DNA of 64,000 bases, from NCBI RefSeq assembly GCF_014649835.1, contig NZ_BMTU01000002.1:124001-188000 (forward strand), read 5' to 3'. The position numbers and the translations under genes were made by a program. The notes under the pieces are model-generated. The model was not told the origin of the DNA, did no database searches, and saw only the letters and a program-made list of their open reading frames with translations. The DNA comes from Streptomyces pilosus. Lineage in GTDB: Bacteria > Actinomycetota > Actinomycetes > Streptomycetales > Streptomycetaceae. Shown here piece after piece: positions 1-8,530 of the stretch (its first letter is position 1; every line of letters starts with the position of its first letter).

Positions 1-300
1 CAGTTCGACGACGGCGAGCCGGGTCAGGCCGCCTTCGGCCAGCCGCTCGAGCTCGGGCATCAGGTCCTCGCGCAGCGCGCAGCAGGCGCAGTCGTTGACC
101 AACGGGGCGTCACCGCGGGACAACTCGCCGGAGGCGTCACGCACTTGACGCAGGACGGTGCCTTCCGCCGCCGTGGACAGGTCGTGGTGGAGGACGACAC
201 TGCCGGGAACCGTCCGCAGCAGGCCGTCCACGACCGTCCGGCGGGCCTCGGAGTGCAGCCCGCCGACGATCAGCACCGGCAGAGGGGTCGCATCCCGCAT
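1..300 (-). CDS. COG0523 (CobW-like) GTPase, 3' end outside the window
   Basis: Only the first 100 residues are present; the gene runs off the left edge. The translation carries the cysteine signature of COG0523 metallochaperone GTPases (NDCACCALREDL, about residues 69-80). The normal P-loop GxxGxGKT is not recognisable: the equivalent stretch near residue 12 reads VGGLHSEARR, so nucleotide binding may be altered. The ATG (298-300) shares one base with the TGA of the L31 gene upstream, so the two are probably translationally coupled. COG0523 proteins beside zinc-free ribosomal paralogues behind a Zur box are well known in Streptomyces and are thought to help move zinc during starvation. The family call is firm; the exact client protein is unknown. 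Confidence 0.8.
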   Translation of the reverse strand, partial: MRDATPLPVLIVGGLHSEARRTVVDGLLRTVPGSVVLHHDLSTAAEGTVLRQVRDASGELSRGDAPLVNDCACCALREDLMPELERLAEGGLTRLAVVEL

Positions 301-554
301 CAGTTCGCTCCGGGCCGGCCGTAGCGGCGCTCGAACCGTTCGACCCGCCCGGCGGTGTCCAGCACCCGGGCGGTCCCCGTGTAGAAGGGGTGGCTCACGT
401 GCGAGATCTCGACGTCGACCACCGGGTAGGTCTCCCCGTCCTCCCAGTCGATCGTCCTGTCGCTGGTCAGGGTGGAGCGGGTGAGGAAGGCGTAGTTCGC
501 GGCCCGGTCGCGGAAGACGACGGGACCGTAGGCGGGGTGGATGCCTGGCTTCAT
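300..554 (-). CDS. rpmE2: 50S ribosomal protein L31 type B (zinc-free)
   Basis: An 84-residue protein beginning [16 protein letters not shown], the typical start of type B L31. It has no cysteines, so it lacks the CxxC zinc ribbon of ordinary L31 and would replace it in the ribosome when zinc is scarce. The start was chosen for the family N-terminus and for a GAAGGAA ribosome binding site just upstream on the minus strand; an upstream in-frame start would add 26 atypical residues. It lies 52 bp after the L33 gene, and its TGA overlaps the ATG of the GTPase gene. Expression is expected to be repressed by Zur through the box at 784-798. Confidence 0.93.
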   Translation of the reverse strand: MKPGIHPAYGPVVFRDRAANYAFLTRSTLTSDRTIDWEDGETYPVVDVEISHVSHPFYTGTARVLDTAGRVERFERRYGRPGAN

Positions 555-606
555 GACGGTGTTCCTTCGGGTCGGGACGGGTGCCGGCGGCAGGGGGGTG
601 CGGGGA

Positions 607-771
607 TCAGCGTTCCTCGCGGAAGTCGACATGGCGCCGGGCGAGGGGGTCGTACTTGCGCAGCACCATCCGGTCGGGATCGTTCCGGCGGTTCTTGCGG
701 GTGACGTACGTGTAGCCGGTCCCCGCGGTGGAGCGGAGCTTGATGATCGGGCGTACCTCGTTGCGAGCCAT
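607..771 (-). CDS. rpmG: 50S ribosomal protein L33 (zinc-free paralogue)
   Basis: A 54-residue protein (starts [19 protein letters not shown], ends DFREER) with the L33 fold signature [13 protein letters not shown] and no cysteines, so it is the zinc-independent paralogue. It is the first gene of the leftward arm (L33, L31, GTPase). Its start codon is only 12 bp from the Zur box, so the repressor probably covers its promoter. The family is clear. Confidence 0.93.
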   Translation of the reverse strand: MARNEVRPIIKLRSTAGTGYTYVTRKNRRNDPDRMVLRKYDPLARRHVDFREER

Positions 772-783
772 GCCGCTACTATA

Positions 784-798
784 TGGGAATGATTTCCA
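784..798. promoter_or_regulatory. Zur box between divergent zinc-free ribosomal genes
   Basis: The 15-mer TGGGAATGATTTCCA is close to the Streptomyces Zur consensus TGaaAATGATTttCA and is an imperfect palindrome. It sits between the L33 start (771, leftward) and the L28 start (839, rightward), so one zinc-loaded repressor dimer could control both arms. The match and position are visible; binding is inferred from the known Zur regulon. Confidence 0.85.
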
Positions 799-838
799 TT
801 ACCAACAACTCACCGACTGACGAAGGGCAGGCAGGACC

Positions 839-1075
839 TTGTCCGCTCACTGCCAACTGACCGGCGCGCAGCCGGGATTCGGCAACACCATCTCCCACTC
901 GCACCGGCGCACCCCGCGCCGCTTCGACCCCAACATCCAGCGCAAGCGCTACTGGCTGCCGAGCGAGGGCCGGTACGTACGGCTGACGCTCAGTGCGAGG
1001 GCGATCAAGACCGTCGACAGCATCGGCATCGAGGCCGCCGTGGCCCGCGTCCGCGCCCGGGGAGGGAAGGTCTGA
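839..1075 (+). CDS. rpmB: 50S ribosomal protein L28 (zinc-free paralogue)
   Basis: A 78-residue L28 with the family motifs [14 protein letters not shown] and [15 protein letters not shown]. Only one cysteine remains (residue 5, in SAHCQLTG), so the CxxC pairs of the zinc-binding form are missing. The start is TTG at 839, chosen because L28 proteins begin MSAxC and because the purine-rich GAAGGGCAGG lies just upstream. Its TGA overlaps the ATG of rpsN (ATGA), a sign of coupled translation. It belongs to the Zur-controlled rightward arm. Confidence 0.92.
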   Translation: MSAHCQLTGAQPGFGNTISHSHRRTPRRFDPNIQRKRYWLPSEGRYVRLTLSARAIKTVDSIGIEAAVARVRARGGKV

Positions 1076-1380
1076 TGGCCAAGAAGAGCAAGATCGCGCA
1101 GAACGAGAAGCGCAGGGCGACCGTCGAGCGGTACGCGGCCCGGCGGGCGGAGCTGAAGGAGATCGTCCGCCGGCCGTCCTCCACCGACGCCGAACGCCGG
1201 GACGCGGCGGCGGAACTGCGGCGCCAGCCCCGGGACGCCAGTGCGACCCGGGTGCGCAACCGCGACAGCGTGGACGGGCGGCCGCGGGGCCACCTGCGGA
1301 AGTTCGGTCTCTCCCGGGTCCGCCTGCGCGAGCAGGCCCACGCCGGCTTCCTCCCGGGAGTCACCAAGTCGTCCTGGTAG
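1075..1380 (+). CDS. rpsN: 30S ribosomal protein S14 (zinc-free long form)
   Basis: A 101-residue long-form S14 ([20 protein letters not shown]) ending [11 protein letters not shown]. The zinc-binding cysteines of the short form are absent and the family motif [28 protein letters not shown] is intact. It overlaps rpmB by 4 nt and is the last gene of the rightward arm before the hairpin at 1454-1480. Zinc-free S14 replacing the zinc form under Zur control is established in Streptomyces and Bacillus. Confidence 0.93.
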   Translation: MAKKSKIAQNEKRRATVERYAARRAELKEIVRRPSSTDAERRDAAAELRRQPRDASATRVRNRDSVDGRPRGHLRKFGLSRVRLREQAHAGFLPGVTKSSW

Positions 1381-1453
1381 CCCCGGCGGTGCCGCGGCGG
1401 ACGGAGCCTTTGGCCGTGACACGCGGGTGTCGCGGACGGAGGCTCCGGCGCGG

Positions 1454-1480
1454 CCGGCCGGTGTCCTGACCACCGGCCGG
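1454..1480. terminator. Bidirectional hairpin terminator
   Basis: Perfect 10-bp arms CCGGCCGGTG and CACCGGCCGG around a 7-nt loop. It lies between the convergent rpsN (ends 1380) and alpha-galactosidase (ends 1545) genes, so it could serve both. No U tract follows, which is usual in Streptomyces. A shorter GACAC/GTGTC palindrome lies nearby, near 1420-1433. Confidence 0.65.
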
Positions 1481-1544
1481 GACGACCGCGAGGAGACGGG
1501 ACATGACGGGGCGGTTCGGCCCTCGTCACTCCCGCACGCGGGTC

Positions 1545-3713
1545 TCAGGCGTGCGGTGCGATCCGCCGGACCTCGATCAGCGCGAGGTTCTCCGGATGCA
1601 GCGTCGGAGCCTGGACGCCGAGCACGGACAGGACGCGGCCCGGCAGTTCGACACCCTCCGGTGTCCACCAGGGGAGCGGGCTGGTGACCGGACCCCGGGT
1701 CGCGTCGCCGGGCGGCAGCGGGGTCACGGCGTAACGCGCGTCCTCCGCCAGTCCGGGCAGGCGCACGCGCCCCGTCGGCATCTGCACGCTCGTCGCCTGC
1801 TGCACCACCGCGTACACGGCGTGGGACCGGTCCGGGGCCACGACGCCGTGCACCGACACCGCGGGGTCGTGGGAGTCGCCGTGGACCACCGTCCCCCCGT
1901 GCAGCAGCGGACGGAGCCGCTTGTGGACCGCGATCCACTCGGCGAGCCGACGGCGTTCGCCGGGCGTCGCCAAGGTGAGGTCCCACTCGATGCCCAGGTG
2001 ACCGAAGAACGCCGTACCGGCACGGAAGTCCAGACCGTGCGTGCGGCCCGTGGTGTGCGCACGGGGGGCGCCGACGTGCGCACCCATCAGTTCCGGGGGC
2101 AGCAGCAGACCCGTCCACAGCTGGATCCGCTGCCGTTCCAGGGCGTCGATGCAGTCGCTCGTCCACACCCGGTCACTGCGTTCGAGGACGCCCAGGTCCA
2201 CCCGGGCGCCGCCCGACGAGCAGGACTCGATCTCCAGTCCGGGACGACGCCGGCGCAGCTCGTCCATCAGCGCGTACACCGCGGTGGTCTGCGCGTGCAC
2301 CCCGCCCACGCCGCAGGGGCCGCTGCCCGCGTCGATGAGGTCGCGGTTGTGGTCCCACTTGAGGTAGTCGACGGCGTACTCGCCGACCAGGGCGTCCAGA
2401 CGCCCGAGCACGTACGCGTACGCCTCCGGCCGGCCCAGGTCGAGGACCTGCTGGTGCCGGGCCTCCGGCGGCATGCGCCCGGCTGCGGACAGGATCCACT
2501 CCGGGTGGGACCGGGCCAGGTCCGAGTCGGGATTGATCATCTCCGGCTCGACCCAGAGACCGAACTGCAGGCCGCGCGACCGGACGTGCTCGACCAGCGG
2601 GTGCAGTCCCTGCGGCCAGATCTCCGGGTCCACGTACCAGTCGCCCAGTCCGGCCCGGTCGTCGCGGCGCCCGCGGAACCACCCGTCGTCCAGGACGAAC
2701 CGCTCGGCCCCGACCTCCGCGGCGGCGTCCGCCAGGGCGGTGAGGGTGGCGAGGTCCTGCCGGAAGTAGACCGCCTCCCAGGTGTTGAGCGTGACGGGGC
2801 GCGGAGCGGCCGGGTGATGGGGACGCTGCCGCAGGTACGTGTGGAAGCGCGCTGCCATGTCGTCCAGGCCCCGGCCGTACGAGGCCAGCAGCCACGGGGT
2901 CGTGTACTCCGCGCCGGGCCCGAGGCGCACCTCGCCCGGCAGCAGCAGCTCGCCGCCGCCGAGGAGCGAGACCCCGGAGTTCGTCCGCTCGGCGAAGGTG
3001 CGGTGGTTGCCGCTCCACGCGACGTGCAGGCTCCACACCTCACCCCCGCGGAAGCCGAAGCCCCGCTCACCCACCGCGTGCAGCAGCGTGGCGTCGACAC
3101 CGGTACGGCCGCGCCGGTTCTCCCGCAGATGCGTGCCGAGGGTGAACTCGTGGCGCTGCGGTGACCGTTCCCGCAGGTGGCGGCCGGTCAGGTCGAGGAC
3201 TTCGGCGGCGTGCGCGGGCACCGGCAGGGCGAGGTGCAGCCCCTCCAGCGTGTAGGTGCCCTCCGCCCGGTTGGTGAGGCGCGCGCGCTGGCGGACGAGG
3301 CCGGCGGGGGTGAGCTCCAGCTCCCACCGCAGACCGAGCCCGGCCTGGTCGTCCGCGGCGTCGACCGTCAGCGAGCGGGGGCCCGGGAACCGCAGCTCCC
3401 GCACCGTGAAGGCGCAGGAGAAGTCGGCGCCCTCGCGGTGGCCGGACAGTCCCGGGGTGCCCAGCCAGCCGGCCGACTGCTCGGGCAGCACGCTCACGGG
3501 CACCGGGACGTCGGGCACGCTGGTGCCCAGCTCGGCGACGCTCGCCCTGGCGAGGGCGACCAGGTCGCCCCCGCCCGGTGTGTCGTCCTCCAGGTCCCCG
3601 AGGTCGGCACCCCAGTGCAGCACCCGCGGGAGGCGGGGCCCCGAGCAGTCGAGGACCAGGCTCGTGCCGCCCGAACGGAAGTGGAGCAGCCGGCGGGAAC
3701 GGTCGGTGGTCAC
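1545..3713 (-). CDS. GH36 alpha-galactosidase
   Basis: A 722-residue cytoplasmic GH36 enzyme, the usual length. It should hydrolyse terminal alpha-1,6-galactosyl residues (melibiose, raffinose family, galactomannan fragments). The catalytic nucleophile is the Asp of YLKWDHNRD (about residue 454) and the acid/base is the Asp of WTSDCIDALERQR (about residue 520); the SCSSGGARVD signature lies between. No signal peptide is visible, so substrate must be imported. The start is GTG at 3713, with GAAGGAG about 7 nt upstream, overlapping the DeoR-gene stop as GTGA. It is the last gene of the galactoside operon. A longer in-frame start exists but would run through the regulator gene. Confidence 0.92.
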   Translation of the reverse strand: MTTDRSRRLLHFRSGGTSLVLDCSGPRLPRVLHWGADLGDLEDDTPGGGDLVALARASVAELGTSVPDVPVPVSVLPEQSAGWLGTPGLSGHREGADFSCAFTVRELRFPGPRSLTVDAADDQAGLGLRWELELTPAGLVRQRARLTNRAEGTYTLEGLHLALPVPAHAAEVLDLTGRHLRERSPQRHEFTLGTHLRENRRGRTGVDATLLHAVGERGFGFRGGEVWSLHVAWSGNHRTFAERTNSGVSLLGGGELLLPGEVRLGPGAEYTTPWLLASYGRGLDDMAARFHTYLRQRPHHPAAPRPVTLNTWEAVYFRQDLATLTALADAAAEVGAERFVLDDGWFRGRRDDRAGLGDWYVDPEIWPQGLHPLVEHVRSRGLQFGLWVEPEMINPDSDLARSHPEWILSAAGRMPPEARHQQVLDLGRPEAYAYVLGRLDALVGEYAVDYLKWDHNRDLIDAGSGPCGVGGVHAQTTAVYALMDELRRRRPGLEIESCSSGGARVDLGVLERSDRVWTSDCIDALERQRIQLWTGLLLPPELMGAHVGAPRAHTTGRTHGLDFRAGTAFFGHLGIEWDLTLATPGERRRLAEWIAVHKRLRPLLHGGTVVHGDSHDPAVSVHGVVAPDRSHAVYAVVQQATSVQMPTGRVRLPGLAEDARYAVTPLPPGDATRGPVTSPLPWWTPEGVELPGRVLSVLGVQAPTLHPENLALIEVRRIAPHA

Positions 3714-4555
3714 GTAGGTGCTCCTTCGGTAGGTCGGGGGAGGGCGGGAGGACGGAGGGACACCGCCCGCGGCGCGGAGCGGGACGGCTCGACCACGATC
3801 AGTTCGCCCACGCCGCGTTCCAGCGCGGCACGGCCGCCTCCGTCGATGCCCGAGTCGGTGACGAGCGTGTCGGCCGCGCCCAGCGGGGCGATGCCCGCCA
3901 GGCCGGTCGCGTTCCACTTGGTGTGGTCGGCCAGTACCACGGTCCGCCGCGCCGAGCGGCACATCGCCCGGTTGGTCTCCGCCTCGTCCGGATTCGGGGT
4001 GCTGAAGCCGGTCCGTGCGTCCATGCCGTGCACCCCCATGAACAGCACGTCGACGTGGAGCGTGCGCAGCGCGGCGACCGCGACCGGCCCCACCAGCGCG
4101 TCGGAAGGGGTGCGCACCCCGCCGGTGAGCACCACCGTCCGCGTCCGCCGCCGGCCGGTGTGCAGGATCTGAGCCACCTGCACACTGTTGGTGACGACCG
4201 TGAGGTCCGGGACGTCCAGGAGGCGCCGGGCGAGCGTCCACGTGGTCGTCCCGGCGGTCATGCCGATCGCCGAGCCCGGAGTGACGAGCCGGGCGGCCGC
4301 GACCGCGATGGCCTCCTTGGCCGGGACCTGACGGGACCGCTTCTCCGCGAACGCCGGTTCCCCGTCGCCGCCGGGCGGCGCTGCCACCGCGCCGCCGTGG
4401 ACCTTGTCGAGCCGGCCCCGTCGTGCGAGCGCCTCCAGATCGCGCCGGATCGTCATGTGGGACACGTCGAACCGCTCCGTCAGCGCGCTCACCCGGATGG
4501 AGCCGTGCTGCCGGACGAGCCGGGCGATGTCCTCCTGCCGTTGCCTGGCGAGCAC
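3710..4555 (-). CDS. DeoR-family transcriptional regulator
   Basis: A 281-residue DeoR regulator. The N-terminal winged helix begins VLARQRQEDIARLVRQHG and contains the family signature VSHMTIRRDLEAL followed by RGRLDKVHGGA. The rest is the DeoRC sugar-phosphate-sensing domain (GxTAGTTTWTLARRL, TNSVQVAQIL). Start GTG at 4555 is 4 bp after the beta-galactosidase stop; its ribosome binding site lies inside that gene's end. It is co-transcribed with the enzymes and transporter it probably controls. The likely effector is a phosphorylated galactose or tagatose intermediate (inference). Candidate operators lie upstream of the binding-protein gene (9957-10121). Confidence 0.88.
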   Translation of the reverse strand: MLARQRQEDIARLVRQHGSIRVSALTERFDVSHMTIRRDLEALARRGRLDKVHGGAVAAPPGGDGEPAFAEKRSRQVPAKEAIAVAAARLVTPGSAIGMTAGTTTWTLARRLLDVPDLTVVTNSVQVAQILHTGRRRTRTVVLTGGVRTPSDALVGPVAVAALRTLHVDVLFMGVHGMDARTGFSTPNPDEAETNRAMCRSARRTVVLADHTKWNATGLAGIAPLGAADTLVTDSGIDGGGRAALERGVGELIVVEPSRSAPRAVSLRPPALPRPTEGAPT

Positions 4556-4559
4556 CCCG

Positions 4560-6599
4560 TCACCCGTCCGCGGGCGGGGTGCCGTGCTCCCGGACCACCG
4601 CGACGTCGCCCGCGCGGACCATGATCCCGCGGTCCGCGGTGGCACCGCTCAGCAGGTCGGTGCCCTCGGCCGGGACGGACACGTCGTGCGGGGAGTGGTT
4701 GATCACGAACAGGTACGCGGCGTCCGGGCCGCGCCTGCGGACCACCTCCACGCCGGCCGGCACCTCGGCCGCGGCGGCGACCCCGGCCTCCCGGCAGATC
4801 CGGGCCAGCAGCGTGCGCAGCGCCTCCGCGTCCGGACGCGTCGCCACGTACCAGGAGACGCCGTCGCCGTGGCCGTGACGGGTGACCGCCGGGTGCCCCG
4901 CGACCGGGCCGCCGTCCGCCGGGTCCGCCGCGAACGACAGGACCGTCTCGGCCCCCCGCGGTTCGACGAGTTCGGTCCAGACCGTCGCCCGCGAACCGTC
5001 GGAGAGGCGGACCGCCTCCGCCTCCCGGAGCGGGAAGAACTCGTCCACCCGGACCCCGAGCATGTCCCGGTACGCTCCCGGGTGGCCGCCGAGGCGGACG
5101 TGGTCGTGCTCGTCCACCACACCGCTGAAGAAGCCGACGGCCGCGTGTCCGCCGCCCGCGACGAACCCGTTCAGCGCCTTGGCGTCCGTGTCGCTCGTCA
5201 GGCAGAGGCTGGGGACGAGGACCAGCCGGTACCCGGTCAGGTCGCTGCCCGGATGCACCAGGTCGCAGGTGACGCCCAGCGACCACAGCGCCTCGTACCA
5301 GGAGCGGACCAGGTCGAGGTAGCGCAGGTCCTGCGAGGGGGTGGCGTCCATCTCCAGGGCCCACCAGGCGTTCCAGTCGAAGAGGAGCGCCACGTCCGAC
5401 TCCACGCGGGTGCCGCGCACCTCCGACAGTGCCCGCAGGTCCCGGCCGAGGGCCGTGACCTCACGCCAGACCTTGGTGTCCGTGCCCCCGTGCGGGAGCA
5501 TCGCGGAGTGCCACTTCTCGGCGCCGGCCTTCGACTGGCGCCACTGGAAGTACAGGACCCCGTCGGCGCCGCGCGCCACGTGCGCGAGGCTGTTGCGCCG
5601 CATCTGCCCCGGCGTCTTCGCGACGTTGCGGGGCTGCCAGTTCACCGCGGAGGTGGAGTGCTCCATCAGCAGCCACGGGGCGCCGCCGCCCAGGCCGCGC
5701 GCGAGGTCGGCGTCGAGGGACAGACCGATGTGCGCCCCGGGGTCCGCGGCCGTGAGGTACTGATCCACGGACACGAAGTCGCACGCCGCGGCGAGGGAGA
5801 AGCCGTCGACCTTCTTCTCCAGGGTGACCAGGAGGTTGGTGGTGAGCGGCACACCGGGGGAGAGACGACGCACGATCTCCGCCTCGCGCCGGTGCAGGGC
5901 CAGCAGCGCGTCCGAGGAGAAGCGCCAGTGGTCCAGCCGCTGGGTCGGGTTGGCCACGGCGGCGGTGGCGCGCGGCGGCATGACCTCCGCCCAGTCGCCG
6001 TACCGCTGGCTCCAGAACGCCGTCCCCCACGCCTCGTTCAGACCGTCGAGATCGCCGTACCGCTGCCGCAGCCAGTCCCGGAAGGCGTCCGCGCTGATGT
6101 CGCAGAAGCAGTGCGCGTTGTGGTTGCCCCACTCGTTGTGCAGGTGCCACAGCACGAGCGCGGGGTGGTCGCGGTACCGCTCCACGATCCGCTCGGTGAG
6201 ACGGCCGGCCGCCTCGGCGTACGCGGGGCTGCTCGGGCAGAACGTCTGCCGCGAACCGTGCGTCAGCCGGACGCCGTCGGCGGTCACCGGCAGCGCCTCG
6301 GGGTGGCGCAGCGAGAACCACGGTGGCGGGGACGCCGTGGCCGTCGCCAGGTCGACGGCGATGCCCCCTGCGTGCAGCAGGTCCAAAACCTCGTCGAGCA
6401 GGCCGAACTCGTACACGCCGGGGCGCGGTTCCAGCAACGCCCAGGAGAAGACGCCGACGGTGACGAGGTTGACGCCGGCCTCACGCATGAGGCGGACGTC
6501 CTCGTCCCACACCTCGCGCGGCCACTGCTCCGGGTTGTAGTCGCCGCCGTAGGCGATGCCGCCGAGCCGGTCCGACAGCTGCTTGAGCGCGTTGTTCAC
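4560..6599 (-). CDS. GH42 beta-galactosidase
   Basis: A 679-residue GH42 enzyme beginning (GTG) VNNALKQLSDRLGGIAYGGDYNPEQWP. The acid/base is the Glu of HLHNEWGNH (about residue 156) and the nucleophile is the Glu of LLMEHSTSAVNW (about residue 313). A partial zinc-site sequence (HCFCD) is present. GH42 enzymes hydrolyse beta-galactosides other than lactose in soil bacteria, such as arabinogalactan or galacto-oligosaccharides. The GTG at 6599 overlaps the TGA of the upstream permease (GTGA). No signal peptide is seen, so the enzyme acts on imported sugars alongside the GH36 enzyme. Confidence 0.92.
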   Translation of the reverse strand: MNNALKQLSDRLGGIAYGGDYNPEQWPREVWDEDVRLMREAGVNLVTVGVFSWALLEPRPGVYEFGLLDEVLDLLHAGGIAVDLATATASPPPWFSLRHPEALPVTADGVRLTHGSRQTFCPSSPAYAEAAGRLTERIVERYRDHPALVLWHLHNEWGNHNAHCFCDISADAFRDWLRQRYGDLDGLNEAWGTAFWSQRYGDWAEVMPPRATAAVANPTQRLDHWRFSSDALLALHRREAEIVRRLSPGVPLTTNLLVTLEKKVDGFSLAAACDFVSVDQYLTAADPGAHIGLSLDADLARGLGGGAPWLLMEHSTSAVNWQPRNVAKTPGQMRRNSLAHVARGADGVLYFQWRQSKAGAEKWHSAMLPHGGTDTKVWREVTALGRDLRALSEVRGTRVESDVALLFDWNAWWALEMDATPSQDLRYLDLVRSWYEALWSLGVTCDLVHPGSDLTGYRLVLVPSLCLTSDTDAKALNGFVAGGGHAAVGFFSGVVDEHDHVRLGGHPGAYRDMLGVRVDEFFPLREAEAVRLSDGSRATVWTELVEPRGAETVLSFAADPADGGPVAGHPAVTRHGHGDGVSWYVATRPDAEALRTLLARICREAGVAAAAEVPAGVEVVRRRGPDAAYLFVINHSPHDVSVPAEGTDLLSGATADRGIMVRAGDVAVVREHGTPPADG

Positions 6600-7507
6600 G
6601 ACTTCACCGCTCCCGCCGCGAGTCCGGCCTTCCAGTAGCGCTGGAGCACCAGGAAGGTGATGACGATCGGGACGACCGAGACGAGCGACCCGGTGAGGCT
6701 GAGGATCTGCAGCGAGGGGTCGCGGCTGACCTGGGACTGCCAGGTGAACAGGCCGAGGGTGACCGGGTAGAGGCGGTCGTCCTGGAGCATCACCAGCGGC
6801 AGCAGGAAGTTGTTCCAGATGACCACGAACTGGAACAGGAAGATCGTCACCATGGCGGGCGACATCAGCCGCACGGCCATGGTGAAGAAGGTCCGCAGCT
6901 CCCCGGAGCCGTCGATGCGCGCGGCCTCCAGGAGTTCGTCGGGCACGGAGGCGGCCGCGAAGATCCGCGAGAGGTAGACGCCGAAGGGGCTGACGATGCT
7001 CGGCAGGAAGACCGCCCAGAAGGTGTTGGTGGCGCCCACCTTGGCGAAGAGCAGGAACAGCGGCAGCGCGAGCGCGGTGGCCGGGACCAGTACTCCGCCG
7101 AGCACCACGGAGAACAGGAATTCCCTTCCGCGGAAACGGTACTTGGCCAGGGCGTAACCGGCCATGGCGGACAGCAGCGTGCCGACGGCCGCGCCGGCCC
7201 CCGCGTAGAGGAGGCTGTTGAACAGCCAGGGCAGGAAGACTCCGTCCTGCTTGGTGAAGAGGGCCCGCAGGTTGTCGATCAGGTGGAAGTCGGAGAACCA
7301 CAGGCCGAAGGTGTCGACCAGGTCGCCCTGGGTCTTGGTGGCCGAGACGACCAGCCAGAACACCGGGAGCAGCATGTAGACGGCGATCACGGCCAGGAAA
7401 CCGGTGGCGACGACCACCGAGAGACGGCTCTCCCGCGGGCCGCGCGACGTCTTCTCCGAGGCCGGCGCGGGCGCGTGGGCACCCGCGGTGTCGGTGAGGA
7501 GGCTCAT
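6596..7507 (-). CDS. ABC sugar transporter permease (MalG type)
   Basis: A 303-residue inner-membrane permease with about six hydrophobic segments and the EAA loop EAARIDGSGELRTFFTMAVRLM, which docks onto an ATPase subunit. The N-terminus (MSLLTDTAGAHAPAPASEK) is a cytoplasmic leader before the first membrane helix. The ATG at 7507 overlaps the previous permease's TGA (ATGA). No ATPase gene is present in the operon; Streptomyces sugar importers commonly share the multitask ATPase MsiK, which would fit here (inference). Confidence 0.92.
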   Translation of the reverse strand: MSLLTDTAGAHAPAPASEKTSRGPRESRLSVVVATGFLAVIAVYMLLPVFWLVVSATKTQGDLVDTFGLWFSDFHLIDNLRALFTKQDGVFLPWLFNSLLYAGAGAAVGTLLSAMAGYALAKYRFRGREFLFSVVLGGVLVPATALALPLFLLFAKVGATNTFWAVFLPSIVSPFGVYLSRIFAAASVPDELLEAARIDGSGELRTFFTMAVRLMSPAMVTIFLFQFVVIWNNFLLPLVMLQDDRLYPVTLGLFTWQSQVSRDPSLQILSLTGSLVSVVPIVITFLVLQRYWKAGLAAGAVKS

Positions 7508-8451
7508 GATTCGGCCTTTCGACCCGTGAACTTGAGGAACCCGAACGACAGGACGAACGTGGCCAGGGCCAGCGTCACCGACATGGCGGCGGCCTCGCTG
7601 TAGTTGTCCGACGAGGCGAGCGAGTAGGCCGCCAGGTTCGGGGTGTAGGTGCTGGTGACGCTGGTGGAGATCGAGCGGAGCACCTGCGGTTCGGTGAACA
7701 GCTGCAGCGTTCCGATGATCGAGAAGACGCCGGTCAGCATGAGCGCCGGACGCAGGATGGGGATCTTGATGCGCCAGGCGATCTTGGCCTCGCTCGCCCC
7801 GTCCATGCGCGCCGCCTCGTAGATGTCGGACGGGACTGCCTGCAGCGCGGCGTAGATGATCAGCATGTTGTACCCGGTGTAGGTCCAGGTCACGATGTTG
7901 CCGATGGACCAGAGCATCATCGACGAGCCCAGGAAGTCCGGCGCGGACCCCATCGTGTCCAGCAGCTCCACGACGGGCGACAGACGCGGGTCGTACAGGA
8001 AGGCCCACATGAGGGCGGCGATCACGCCGGGGATGCCGTAGGGCACGAAGTAGGCGATGCGGAAGAAGCGCTTGAGGCGGGCCACGGTGGAGTCCAGCAG
8101 CAGCGCGAGCACCAGGGCCAGCAGCAGCATCACCGGGATCTGCACCAGGCCGAAGAGCAGCACCCGGCCGACGCTGCCGAGGAACTCACTGTCGCCCAGT
8201 ACTTCCCTGTACTGCTCGAAGCCGGCGAACACGGTCGTCTTGCGGCCGAAGGTGCCGCCGGTGCGTTCCGTCTTGAGCAGGCTCTGGTAGAAGGCGTATC
8301 CGACCGGAACCAGGGTGAAGAGGACGAAGGGTATGAAGAACGGCAGGAGGAAGAAGGCGGGCGCCCAGTTCCGTCTGCGGCGCGGCGGAGTGGGGGCGGT
8401 GGTGGTCTTCGCTGGTGGCGCCGCTGTCGCGGCCGTCCGGTCGGCGGTCAT
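7504..8451 (-). CDS. ABC sugar transporter permease (MalF type)
   Basis: A 315-residue permease of the CUT1 sugar importer class. An unstructured Thr/Ala/Pro-rich cytoplasmic head (residues 1-30) precedes the membrane helices, and the EAA loop is EAARMDGASEAKIAWRIKIPIL. It pairs with the MalG-type permease downstream, with which it overlaps by 4 nt. It lies 79 bp after the solute-binding lipoprotein gene. Confidence 0.92.
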   Translation of the reverse strand: MTADRTAATAAPPAKTTTAPTPPRRRRNWAPAFFLLPFFIPFVLFTLVPVGYAFYQSLLKTERTGGTFGRKTTVFAGFEQYREVLGDSEFLGSVGRVLLFGLVQIPVMLLLALVLALLLDSTVARLKRFFRIAYFVPYGIPGVIAALMWAFLYDPRLSPVVELLDTMGSAPDFLGSSMMLWSIGNIVTWTYTGYNMLIIYAALQAVPSDIYEAARMDGASEAKIAWRIKIPILRPALMLTGVFSIIGTLQLFTEPQVLRSISTSVTSTYTPNLAAYSLASSDNYSEAAAMSVTLALATFVLSFGFLKFTGRKAES

Positions 8452-8530
8452 GGCGTGGTCTCTTCCCAGGCTTCCTTGACGAGGAGGAGAGGACCGGCGG
8501 GCGTGACGACGCGCCGCCGGTCCCCGTCGG

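Noticed and set aside
3714..4241. N-terminal extension of the alpha-galactosidase frame
   Set aside because: It lies inside the DeoR regulator gene in another frame; the GTG at 3713 has a good ribosome binding site and the GTGA overlap.
6600..7301. N-terminal extension of the beta-galactosidase frame
   Set aside because: It overlaps the permease gene in another frame, and the GH42 N-terminus starts naturally at 6599.
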